Source: Mycolicibacter virginiensis
Lineage (GTDB): Bacteria; Actinomycetota; Actinomycetes; Mycobacteriales; Mycobacteriaceae
Direction: 5' to 3'
NCBI RefSeq assembly: GCF_022374935.2
Contig: NZ_CP092430.2
Location: 2,790,001 to 2,854,000 of the forward strand
Length of the DNA stretch: 64,000 bases
In this document: one piece after another, positions 45,855 to 53,458 of the stretch
Position numbering within the stretch: position 1 is the first letter of the stretch
Layout of the letters: the number at the start of each line of letters is the position of its first letter
The notes under the pieces: model-generated
What the model saw: only the letters and a program-made list of their open reading frames with translations
Databases searched by the model: none
What the model was told of the DNA's origin: nothing
Translations under genes and position numbers: made by a program

Positions 45855-46177
45855 GGGTACTCGTGGGTACATGGGTACAAATGGGTACTTTCATGGGTAC
45901 ATGCGTAATACGGGTTGTTTCCGCAGGTCAGAAGGTGTTTTCACAGCCGATGGGTACATGGGTACATCGATCTCGACGTACCCATGATGGGTACGGGGTG
46001 CGTAGAGACACCACAAATCGAACACATGTTCCAATATTCTCTGTTTCGGACCCTCCAGGCAGTGATTTTCAGAAATTCAGCACCGGATGTACCCATGTAC
46101 CCATTTCAGCATCGCTGCAGGTCAGGGTCAGTCTCTGCAATGTACCCACGAAAGTACCCATTTGTACCCATGTACCC
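45855..46177. repeat. Iteron-like array of 15 GGGTAC motifs, candidate origin of replication
   Basis: GGGTAC occurs on the plus strand at 45855, 45865, 45873, 45883, 45895, 45952, 45960 and 45989, and in reverse (GTACCC) at 45978, 46089, 46097, 46142, 46154, 46164 and 46172. The two halves are mirror images: start-to-start spacings 8, 10, 12, 57, 8 on the left and 8, 10, 12, 45, 8 from the right end inwards. An exact palindrome CGTACCCAT-G-ATGGGTACG (45977-45995) lies between them, followed by a relatively AT-rich stretch (about 46010-46085). Located right after the Rep gene; typical of a protein-bound replication origin. Confidence 0.7.
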
Positions 46178-46339
46178 ACCCGCCCCGCTGGCCCACCCAG
46201 CCGTGATCGCCACAAACGCCCCAGTCGGGACCGACACCCGACGGAACCCGCTGGCAGCAGCGCCTGGGTCAGGCTGCGGATGGTGCGGATGGAAGCTGCG
46301 GTGGAACTGAACAGTGACGTCGACGGTCGGTCATGCCTC

Positions 46340-46918
46340 TTAACCGCCGAAAGCCATGCATCCAAGCTCGTTGATAACCCTTCCGCCTACTTCAGCCAGT
46401 ACCGCCAGACCCGCGAAAACCACGGCCAGCACCTGCGACCACAGCGCCCGGTCGCACAGCTTCACGCGGTCCTCATTCGATTTGCGGATCGCAAAAAGCT
46501 CGCGCGCATTCAGGCGCGCAACCGCATACAAGCTGTCCACCTCATGGTTGCGCCAGTACCTCTCTGTCATGAACTCCGCGATCGTGTCATTCGAGGTAAC
46601 CGCGACGTGCCAGCGACCCGACTGTGCAAACGCGCCCAGAATCACCGCGGTGACAGCAGCGACAAGGCCAAGGCAGGCAAAGCCCGTGGTCAGCAGATTC
46701 ACGTCCAACCCGAGGCCCGCGCCGAGAGCGAACGCCGCAAACGAAACACTGACAGTGAGGACCGCCAAGGTCGTCTTCACAATCGTCTCAGCGCGCGCGA
46801 TCAGGCAGTCCTTCCACCGGTACTCGGTGGAAAGCTGGTCGTTGATGTGGTCGAAATAGACCTGCGGGGCGTCCGTCGCGCGGCTCCTCCCCTCGACATC
46901 GTTCGGGTTATTTCCCAT
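46340..46918 (-). CDS. Three-helix membrane protein, SLATT/Pycsar-effector-like topology
   Basis: 192 aa from ATG 46918. Polar N-terminus with an amphipathic YFDHINDQLSTEYRWKD, then membrane helices at about 47-70 and 74-95 and a third near 160-180 (VLAVVFAGLAVLAEVG). This is the outline of two-helix effector proteins found next to nucleotide-signal defence genes (SLATT and Pycsar TM effectors), but no cyclase or sensor gene is beside it, so a defence role is only an idea. Its ATG lies inside the end of the small upstream gene (46908-47084). Confidence 0.55.
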   Translation of the reverse strand: MGNNPNDVEGRSRATDAPQVYFDHINDQLSTEYRWKDCLIARAETIVKTTLAVLTVSVSFAAFALGAGLGLDVNLLTTGFACLGLVAAVTAVILGAFAQSGRWHVAVTSNDTIAEFMTERYWRNHEVDSLYAVARLNARELFAIRKSNEDRVKLCDRALWSQVLAVVFAGLAVLAEVGGRVINELGCMAFGG

Positions 46919-47084
46919 CGCCGCGCTTGTCCCGGGTCTCCACTTCACGTTTGCGCTCTTCCATGCGTGTCACGTAGTCGGTTATTCCAAAGTCAATACG
47001 GGCCGGAAGCGGCCGCTGATCTGACTGAGTAGTCGATTCAGTGACAGGTGCAGGATCCTCGTTCTTCTCTTTATCGCTGCTCAT
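46908..47084 (-). CDS. Small 58-aa hydrophilic protein upstream of the membrane protein
   Basis: MSSDKEKNEDPAPVTESTTQ begins a 58-residue charged protein ending RDKRGDGK. A good ribosome site (GAGGAGAG, 8 bases from the ATG at 47084) and the overlap of its stop (TAA at 46908-46910) with the start region of the membrane-protein gene argue that it is translated. Probably a cytosolic partner of the membrane protein; no family. Confidence 0.55.
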   Translation of the reverse strand: MSSDKEKNEDPAPVTESTTQSDQRPLPARIDFGITDYVTRMEERKREVETRDKRGDGK

Positions 47085-47199
47085 ACCGAACTCTCCTCAG
47101 CAGTTGATCCGATGATGACTTTTCCAGAAAATTTCACCTCGCTGCGCATTTCCATTCTGCAAATCGCAAATTTTGCGACTGACGGGACCTGCGCCGTGC

Positions 47200-47766
47200 T
47201 CAGTCAAGCTCCTTCTGCCCGGGTATCCCGCACTCCACCGGCCTCGACTTCGCGAAATCGATAGTGACCGACCGGTGGAGTGCCCACCCGCGCGTCCACC
47301 CTCGACCGGGAAGCCTTGGCCAGGTCGCCGTGACTGTCGGCTTCTCCTCCGACGCGTCGTTATGCATGACAACGTGCACGGTGACGGACTCACCAGCTGG
47401 GATAGCCGCGACGGTGTTGCTCCACACCGCGTGGCTGGCTTCCACCGGCTGCCCGAGCTGCGGAAGCTCCGCAGAGTCTCCTACCCACACTCGCGGCCGG
47501 CAGCGCTCACCGGTCAGCTTGATGTCGTGCGCGGTGCCATCGCCGTGGTTGGTCAGGAGCACCCATTTCAGCGGCTGCCATGTGATGGCAGTGTTGTCTG
47601 CCCTGTTCTCGCGCGTCAGCCTCTCCGCATCCTCCACGAGCAACGGTGACGGCGACAGCCGCAGGTCCGGACGCGGCCCCACAATGAACCTGTTCACGAG
47701 CACCGTCACAACCGCACCCGCCGCACCAGAGGTCAGGATGGTGGCCCACGTGGGCAACTGAGACAT
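47200..47766 (-). CDS. Single-pass membrane protein of unknown function
   Basis: 188 aa. One membrane helix at about residues 7-30 (WATILTSGAAGAVVTVLVNR), the rest a soluble domain of beta-strand character (KWVLLTNHGDGTAHDIKLTG, AAIPAGESVTVHVVMHNDAS), resembling an immunoglobulin-like fold. Orphan gene in the cargo region with lower GC than the core. No family recognised. Confidence 0.6.
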   Translation of the reverse strand: MSQLPTWATILTSGAAGAVVTVLVNRFIVGPRPDLRLSPSPLLVEDAERLTRENRADNTAITWQPLKWVLLTNHGDGTAHDIKLTGERCRPRVWVGDSAELPQLGQPVEASHAVWSNTVAAIPAGESVTVHVVMHNDASEEKPTVTATWPRLPGRGWTRGWALHRSVTIDFAKSRPVECGIPGQKELD

Positions 47767-48069
47767 GCCGGGAGCCTATCGACGCGCTGCGACACCCTGG
47801 TCGAATCATCTGCGTGTCGCACCGCCCTCGCCGCGCGGCCGAGGCGCTGCTGCATGGCCGACTGCCCGGGCCTGCACCCGACGCCGACGCCTGAGGCCGG
47901 CCCGGCCCGGTAGCTGCGCCGGACCCGCTACCGTTGGCGCCCCTCCCCGGCGTTGCCGGAGCCTTTCCGGCCCGACCCTGTCACCCCTTCTCGTTACCCT
48001 CCGCGCCGTGACGATGACCATGCCCCCAGCAGTGCAACCCACCGCCACCGCCGCGTTCGGAAGCCGGAC
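47767..48069. other. Intergenic region without a recognisable feature
   Basis: About 300 bases, very GC-rich, between divergent genes. It must hold both promoters. I see no convincing gene, repeat or hairpin of note. Confidence 0.5.
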
Positions 48070-48615
48070 ATGATCCCGGCGGCATATCCGGGTGAATCCG
48101 GCGGATCGCGGGCGATGACAATGCTCACCCATGCGCTGCCGTGGATGTTGGCCGTGGGCCTGGTGCTACGGATCGGTTCGTGGTTCGGCTTGCTGACGTC
48201 GATGGACCTAGCCGCCGCCGTGGTGATCCTGGCTTGCAGTTTCGCGACGCTGCTTCATCAGCGGTCATCGCATCTGTGCATGCGGTGCATGGCCGAGGTC
48301 CCCACGGACGCGCCGGTGCAAGCGCAGCGCCGCAAGAGATTCCTATGGTTCTCGCACCTGATGACCACCGGCAGCGGGTTGAGATGGTTGTTGGTGCCCG
48401 CCGTCGTGATCGGGCTTATCGGCAGCCACGTCGGAAGCCCGGCGATACAGCATCTGGCCCGGATTCCACTGGACGCCATCCTCTTCGCCACGCTGTACAG
48501 CACCTGGTTGCACCACCGGCTGCGTCCGTGGTGTCCGTACTGCCGCGGCTGGGACGAAGGGGGCGATTCTGAACCGTCGCCGGACCCTTGGGAATTCAAG
48601 ACGAGAACCGGGTAG
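48070..48615 (+). CDS. Membrane protein with two CxxC pairs
   Basis: 181 aa from ATG 48070. Three or four membrane segments (about residues 20-35, 42-60, 100-118, 128-145). Between and after them lie CMRCMAE (about 78) and CPYCRGWDE (about 160), two CxxC pairs on the same side of the membrane that probably bind zinc or form a redox pair. A longer frame upstream exists but would begin in GC-rich DNA without a ribosome site. Function unknown. Confidence 0.6.
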   Translation: MIPAAYPGESGGSRAMTMLTHALPWMLAVGLVLRIGSWFGLLTSMDLAAAVVILACSFATLLHQRSSHLCMRCMAEVPTDAPVQAQRRKRFLWFSHLMTTGSGLRWLLVPAVVIGLIGSHVGSPAIQHLARIPLDAILFATLYSTWLHHRLRPWCPYCRGWDEGGDSEPSPDPWEFKTRTG

Positions 48616-48667
48616 CGGTGCGCTTCGCCGCCGTGCCTCTGTCGTACCCCGCTGTAATTATTCGCCC

Positions 48668-49288
48668 GTGTTGTTGCCCATCGCCCGCAGCGCCTACGCG
48701 CACGACGTCGACCTATGGGTCGCCGGCGGCGATCAGACGGCGTTCACGTCAGCGTTGGCCATGCACGAGACCGATTCGTGGGCTGGTCGGCACACGGGTG
48801 ACGTCGACGAATCCGTGGCAACCTTCGACGAGCAGGAGTGGTGGATCGCCCGCCTTCTCGCCCGCCAGGGGCACAACGTGATCGCTCTTCCGACGCGGCA
48901 CCTCGCCGGTCTGCGCTCACCCGACGCCGCTGTCAGCGGTCTGCTGACCGAGTTCAAGACCTACACCGGCGCGAACCCGCGGCAACTCCTGTCCCGGGTG
49001 TCGAAGGCATGGCCGCAGGCCGATCGCGTGGTGGTCGGTGTCGACGCAGCTTGGGATCTGCCGCTGATGCGTAGCGTGTTTCATGCGGCCATCAAGTCGG
49101 CCCGACACCGCGGAATGCGCGCCGTGATGTTCATCGGCGACGGTTTCCAGCTCGAATGGGGCGACTGGAACGGGCGCCTCCTGTCGTCCGCTGCGGCTGA
49201 GCTGAGCATCCCCGCTGCGGCGGAAGGTGCTGGCTACAGCGGACCCGACGCCGCGCGGTGCCTGGGGCAGGCTGCGGGTGGCAGCTAA
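48668..49288 (+). CDS. Stand-alone PD-(D/E)xK nuclease, CdiA tRNase-toxin-like
   Basis: 206 aa, GTG start at 48668. The nuclease signature is directly visible: SPDA with Asp86, then EFK with Glu95 and Lys97 (PD-x8-ExK), followed by TYTGANPRQLL. The segment LARQGHNVIALPTRHLAGLRSPDAAVSGLLTEFKTYTG closely resembles the C-terminal tRNA-cleaving toxin domain of contact-dependent inhibition proteins (CdiA-CT). Here it is not attached to a carrier protein and no immunity gene can be named next to it; its stop overlaps the end of the converging gene. The role could be toxin, defence nuclease or domesticated enzyme. Confidence 0.65.
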   Translation: MLLPIARSAYAHDVDLWVAGGDQTAFTSALAMHETDSWAGRHTGDVDESVATFDEQEWWIARLLARQGHNVIALPTRHLAGLRSPDAAVSGLLTEFKTYTGANPRQLLSRVSKAWPQADRVVVGVDAAWDLPLMRSVFHAAIKSARHRGMRAVMFIGDGFQLEWGDWNGRLLSSAAAELSIPAAAEGAGYSGPDAARCLGQAAGGS

Positions 49289-49872
49289 GGCAAGTCGATT
49301 CGCTGCGTCCAAGCTTCACCGCTGTGGTCGGATGTTGGGTGCCAATTCACCGTCACCGAACGGTCCGCCGTCTGCATGGCTACGAACAGGCCCAGCCTTA
49401 CGGTCTGGTTCCCGTCGACCACGTCAAAGCTGTTGTCTCCCCCACCTCCCGGGATGAACACGTCGCGGGGCCGGACTGTGGGCTCGCCGGTAACGACCAC
49501 CGCATATTTGCGAGTGTTGGTGAGGTTGGTCAGCCGGAAATCCATCGCATTACCGACGCGGTCGATCCGCCACGGGCTCCGCTCCTGCGCCTCAGCTGCG
49601 TCTTGAAGGAGCACGTTGTGCGCCTCCTGCGCAGTTGCCAACCGCTCAGCAGCATCAGCTGACCGACCCGCCGCGGCGGCCGCGTCCTCAGCGGCCTTGG
49701 TGGCTCGGGATTCAGCTGCCTGCGCAGCAGCCTTCGCGGTCTCCGAGCGACGAGACGAACGCCACGACTGGACTCCGAAAAATGCGGCTACGAGAACCGC
49801 CAGCCAAGCCGGGACGACGTCGCCCCAATGCTGCGACAGCCAGTCGAGGAATGAATGAACCCAGCACGGCAC
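49285..49872 (-). CDS. Membrane-anchored protein with coiled coil
   Basis: 195 aa from GTG 49872 (MPCWVHSFLDWLSQHW). One membrane helix at about residues 16-34 (VVPAWLAVLVAAFFGVQSW), an Ala-rich coiled coil (about 45-90), then a C-terminal beta-strand domain (RLTNLTNTRKYAVVVTGEPT). It follows the Abi_C gene after 80 bases on the same strand, so it might be part of the putative defence operon. No family recognised. Confidence 0.55.
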   Translation of the reverse strand: MPCWVHSFLDWLSQHWGDVVPAWLAVLVAAFFGVQSWRSSRRSETAKAAAQAAESRATKAAEDAAAAAGRSADAAERLATAQEAHNVLLQDAAEAQERSPWRIDRVGNAMDFRLTNLTNTRKYAVVVTGEPTVRPRDVFIPGGGGDNSFDVVDGNQTVRLGLFVAMQTADRSVTVNWHPTSDHSGEAWTQRIDLP

Positions 49873-49952
49873 GAACAGCAGGCTAACTGCCGACGGTCCT
49901 TCCGCCGCGGCTTTCGCGATGGTGTCGCCGCATGGGCCACGGCTAAAGCCGC

Positions 49953-50705
49953 CTACCCTCTCCCGCCGAGCTTTGCATCGAGGAAAGCGAAGATCGTTCG
50001 CGCGGCGTTGATCGCCAGGCCCGCCTCGGGTTCGTCGAGCAAATCCTCGTTCGGATGTGCGACGCTCGCGTTGTTTCGGATCGGGTTGAGGGAGTCGAGG
50101 ACGGTGGCCATCGCCCCGAGCACTCGTGAGATGTCCTCGGCACGCGGTCCGCTTGCCTCTAGAGCGGGGTGATTCTGCCGCAGCAGCTTGAGCGCCCTGG
50201 TCAACGTTGTCTCGCGGTCGACATCGGTACCCTTTGCCTGGCACAGGGCCAGCACGTGACCGTGCAATGCGGTGTGGATCCGATCAACCGCACTCGTCGC
50301 GCCGTTGCTACGGATCAGTTGGTCGGCGTCAGCGAGTGCACGCGCAACGACGTCTCTGGTGTGCGCGGGGACGTCCAAAGCGACCGCCGGCGCACTCTCT
50401 AGTCGGGCGATCCACCCTTCAAGTTCCGGGCGGAGCTCGGAGCGGCTCGGGTGGTCAGGGTCGTCACCGAATCGCTCGGTCAGACCTCGCAGAATCTTCG
50501 CCTGGTCCCGCGCCGACCGCGTCGACAGGATTTCGATAAAGCGCTCCCGTGTTGTCCCGACATACGTTTCCGGATCGACGTCAAGGTCGCAATACTCGGG
50601 GTAGAACTCCGCATGCGTCCGATAGGTGAAATCGCCCAGGTAGCCACCGCTCACGCCGATGAAGCGATTGACGACCTTCATCACCTCCTGCTGCGTGAGG
50701 CTCAC
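49953..50705 (-). CDS. Abortive infection family protein (Abi_C domain)
   Basis: 250 aa. N-terminal part of about 75 residues of unknown fold (FIGVSGGYLGDFTYRTHAEF), then an Abi_C-type C-terminal domain with VLGAMATVLDSLNPIRNNASVAHP, whose RN-x-A-x3-H pattern resembles the RNxxGxxHG signature of abortive infection proteins. Such proteins are found in anti-phage loci and may kill or arrest the infected cell, possibly as RNases. It overlaps the PLD-like gene by four bases (GTGA), so they are made together. Confidence 0.75.
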   Translation of the reverse strand: MSLTQQEVMKVVNRFIGVSGGYLGDFTYRTHAEFYPEYCDLDVDPETYVGTTRERFIEILSTRSARDQAKILRGLTERFGDDPDHPSRSELRPELEGWIARLESAPAVALDVPAHTRDVVARALADADQLIRSNGATSAVDRIHTALHGHVLALCQAKGTDVDRETTLTRALKLLRQNHPALEASGPRAEDISRVLGAMATVLDSLNPIRNNASVAHPNEDLLDEPEAGLAINAARTIFAFLDAKLGGRG

Positions 50706-51667
50706 CCCGGCTCGCCTGAGGACTGCGAATCTGAACCTCCGTCACCGTCTTCCGACTCCTCCTCAGCGGCAGGAGGGTCTCCGATCGGCTCCGCCGCATC
50801 CCACCATTCCTCCACGATCGCGCGGACCTGATCGGCGACCTGACCCGAGAGCGGCGCCAGGGTCGTGGGCTTCCGTCCTACCCCGTTCAGTGAGCAGCCG
50901 AGGGTGTAGACATTGGTCTCCCCGACGATGTACCGGTCATGCAACAGCTTGGGATCGGCGACCCGCATCTGGATGTTGAGGTCGGGCGAAGCCAGGCACA
51001 CTCGCCACGCGACTAGGTCGCCTTCCTTCGCCGGTCGCCGCATGATCACGCGGCTTGTTCTCGTGAACTGAGCTAGGACAAGCAAGTGGTCCAGCTTCAG
51101 ATACGGGTCGACGATCATGCATTCACCCACCTCCGCGATGGTGCCGACCAGGCTCCCCCATGCCAGCGGGTCATCGCCGCCCAGGACGGTGATCTCCGCC
51201 GTGGTGGTGAGGTCTGCATCTGCGCGCAGCAATGCGCTGCCCAACTCAGTTAGCAGCAGACCAGCGCCAGTAGCCGAGCACTTGACCCAGCGGAACCGCA
51301 GCATCTGCTCGACTAGTGTCTCGTCCGGTTCCCGTTCCTCGATCACGCGCGCTTCGCCCGACCAGGGACTGACCAAGCCGGCGATCTGCTTCATCAATGG
51401 ACTCATAGCATCGGCAATCTGGCGACGGGCCATCTCGGTCATCGCCTCGCTCAGTTCGAATTTCATCGTCCCAGCGATCGCATTGGCGACCTCTGAGGAG
51501 AACGGCAGCGACGGCTTTTCTACGCGGCGCCTCGTCACCTTGCCTGGCTTGAGGTCAGGTCGTTGAACCCACTCGCTCACCTCATCGCGCGTCGGCGAAT
51601 AGCCGCCGTGGTTGGCCGCTTGTACGAACGTCAGAAGCCTCCGCTGGGCCTCGGTGAGGACGGTCAT
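50702..51667 (-). CDS. PLD-like protein of the putative defence operon
   Basis: 321 aa from ATG 51667 (MTVLTEAQRRLLTF). The N-terminal part is DNA-binding-like (YSPTRDEVSEWVQRPDLKPG). The C-terminal third has a phospholipase-D-superfamily type motif LHDRYIVGETNVYTLGCSLN, where H-x-R-x-I-V and the serine/Asn after it mimic the HKD active site; only one such half-motif is present, so the enzyme may act as a dimer. A Ser/Glu/Asp-rich tail closes the protein. PLD-type nucleases occur in DISARM and related systems. Confidence 0.65.
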   Translation of the reverse strand: MTVLTEAQRRLLTFVQAANHGGYSPTRDEVSEWVQRPDLKPGKVTRRRVEKPSLPFSSEVANAIAGTMKFELSEAMTEMARRQIADAMSPLMKQIAGLVSPWSGEARVIEEREPDETLVEQMLRFRWVKCSATGAGLLLTELGSALLRADADLTTTAEITVLGGDDPLAWGSLVGTIAEVGECMIVDPYLKLDHLLVLAQFTRTSRVIMRRPAKEGDLVAWRVCLASPDLNIQMRVADPKLLHDRYIVGETNVYTLGCSLNGVGRKPTTLAPLSGQVADQVRAIVEEWWDAAEPIGDPPAAEEESEDGDGGSDSQSSGEPG

Positions 51668-51781
51668 GCGACGGAGCCTATCGACGGTGCGCGACACATT
51701 TCCGCTACAGCCGATGAGCAATCGCGGCGTCGTAGCCCGCAGGTACGGTGCGGCTGAGGACGCGGCCGCGGTGCGGGCAGA

Positions 51782-52945
51782 TCAACTGTCGCATTCCGTC
51801 TGACTCGGAAGGTGGACGAGCGCCGCGACGTTGGCCTTTGGTATGTGAAGACCGTGGCTGCCACGCTGCACCGCCCCCTGAAGCTGGATCGTTGTCCCGT
51901 CACGCATCCACTGTGTGACCTCTGCTATCGGGGTCGCCGTCACAGCTTCGATGCGGCAGATTCGACCTCCGCGGACAGTGCGGATGGCGAATGCGGTCGT
52001 GCGCTCTTCTGGTTCGTGGGACAGGCGAACCACCGGACCGGTGAACACCTCCACCCGTGGCACCTTGCCCGAGCGGAGCTCCACGCTGGCCCGACGAATC
52101 TTGTCTTTCGCTTCGGACGGGATCACAACTGTTTCTCGGACGTCCCGCGGCGCCGGCTGCGCCTGCGCCCACCGAAATGTAGTGTCCAGCCGAGAAACCG
52201 AGCTGTGGTCGAGTACCCGTGCTACGGCATCGACGAACTCGGCTGTCACCCCCTGCGATACCAGCCGCAAGAGTGCGTCGCCCTTCGGCAGCCGCTCCTG
52301 CTCAACGATTTCTTCATGCACTGCAGCCATTGCTTGCGCGAATGTCCGCGTCATGCGGCGCTCCAACGACTCGACTGTCGCTGCACTCTCCCAACCCGAG
52401 ATGGGATCTTGACCTGCATCCGCCTTAGCCTTCTCATCTTCGGTCGGTTCGGCGTCTCCCACGCGCACCTCGACCGGGATGATGTACGACCCCTTGATCG
52501 TGTGCCCCATCCGCACGGTGTCCGCAACCCGATCGCCGATGACGGAGTATCCGCCCTTGATCACCGGGCGCAGCCGCAACGCCGCGGAAGCGGCTGAACG
52601 GAACATCAGGCGGGCCGACTCCGTCATGGTGGCACCAGCGTTAAGCGGGATCGTGTCTACGATGATCTCGTCGTTCGCAGCTCGCATGTAGGTGACGTCA
52701 ATGCTCCAAAACTGGAGTTCCCTGCGGATGTCGAGGGCCTCACGCCCGTGCGCATCGGCGAGCCGGCTGACGAGGCCGTCTTGCGCTTGCTCGTCGACGT
52801 CAAGATTCCGGACAACTCCGACCTCGCGGCCCCGCGCCTTGTTCAGCCACAACCACCCGCCACGCCCTTCCGACACCTGATGCCAGCCGTTGGCGGCCAA
52901 CCAGGCGTTCGTGTCATCAAGGCGCACAATGCCGTTTTCGCTCAT
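51782..52945 (-). CDS. Unknown 387-aa protein of the putative defence operon
   Basis: 387 aa soluble protein with no family that I recognise. The first 50 residues carry a WLAANGWHQVSEGRGGWLWL segment reminiscent of small DNA- or RNA-binding domains; the middle is helical (about 170-215), and the C-terminal part is strand-rich (VEVFTGPVVRLSHEPEERTT). Its ATG at 52945 overlaps the DUF4365 gene stop (ATGA), so it is co-translated with that nuclease. 114 bases separate it from the PLD-like gene. It is the best candidate for a new component. Confidence 0.6.
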   Translation of the reverse strand: MSENGIVRLDDTNAWLAANGWHQVSEGRGGWLWLNKARGREVGVVRNLDVDEQAQDGLVSRLADAHGREALDIRRELQFWSIDVTYMRAANDEIIVDTIPLNAGATMTESARLMFRSAASAALRLRPVIKGGYSVIGDRVADTVRMGHTIKGSYIIPVEVRVGDAEPTEDEKAKADAGQDPISGWESAATVESLERRMTRTFAQAMAAVHEEIVEQERLPKGDALLRLVSQGVTAEFVDAVARVLDHSSVSRLDTTFRWAQAQPAPRDVRETVVIPSEAKDKIRRASVELRSGKVPRVEVFTGPVVRLSHEPEERTTAFAIRTVRGGRICRIEAVTATPIAEVTQWMRDGTTIQLQGAVQRGSHGLHIPKANVAALVHLPSQTECDS

Positions 52946-53430
52946 GCTGCACCTCCCGCGAAGACATCGTTCAAGTGGGTCTCCCAGGTCGTAAGCGTCG
53001 ACGCTTGGAAGCGTTGATTCTTCGGCAGGACGATGGATTTGGTGTGCGCTTTCGGGTCGAACCTCTCCCAGTACGCATGAGTCCGGTGCACCGTCTGCCC
53101 GTCACCCTGCTCGATCCACTCATCTTGTCCCGGGGGTACGACAACCAGCATCACGTAGACCGGAACCATCTTCGCTGACCAGCTGTCGACCCAGTGCTGT
53201 TTAAGCGGAATCCGGTAATCCCCCTTGCGCGTCCCCTTCGGGGAAGACGTGCACTTCAGCTGGACTAGCACCGAGGCGGCAGTCAGATCCACGGTCGTGT
53301 CGACAGCCCAGCAGTCCTCGTCTTGTCGGCCCTCCTGCAGCGTATGCCCCGACTGCGAGCAGATCGCCGAGAGGTACGCCTGGCTGTAGCGGGATTTCGC
53401 GCCGTCCAGGCCGAGTCCCAGCCGGCTCAT
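52942..53430 (-). CDS. DUF4365-like protein, predicted PD-(D/E)xK nuclease
   Basis: 162 aa. The nuclease core is visible: VDTTVDL with Asp residues (about 43-49), then VLVQLKCTSS (about 55-64) as the (D/Q)xK part, and a following IPLKQHWVDSWSAKMVPVYV region typical of DUF4365 proteins. These act as DNA-degrading components in restriction-like loci. ATG start at 53430, 28 bases after the methyltransferase gene; it overlaps the unknown gene downstream. Confidence 0.7.
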   Translation of the reverse strand: MSRLGLGLDGAKSRYSQAYLSAICSQSGHTLQEGRQDEDCWAVDTTVDLTAASVLVQLKCTSSPKGTRKGDYRIPLKQHWVDSWSAKMVPVYVMLVVVPPGQDEWIEQGDGQTVHRTHAYWERFDPKAHTKSIVLPKNQRFQASTLTTWETHLNDVFAGGAA

Positions 53431-53458
53431 TCGGATCGCCCCGGCAGCGCCGCAGTGG

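Noticed and set aside
45800..47032. 410-codon plus-strand open frame through the iteron array
   Set aside because: It crosses the rep terminator and the repeats and runs antisense to the membrane-protein gene; it is a shadow frame.
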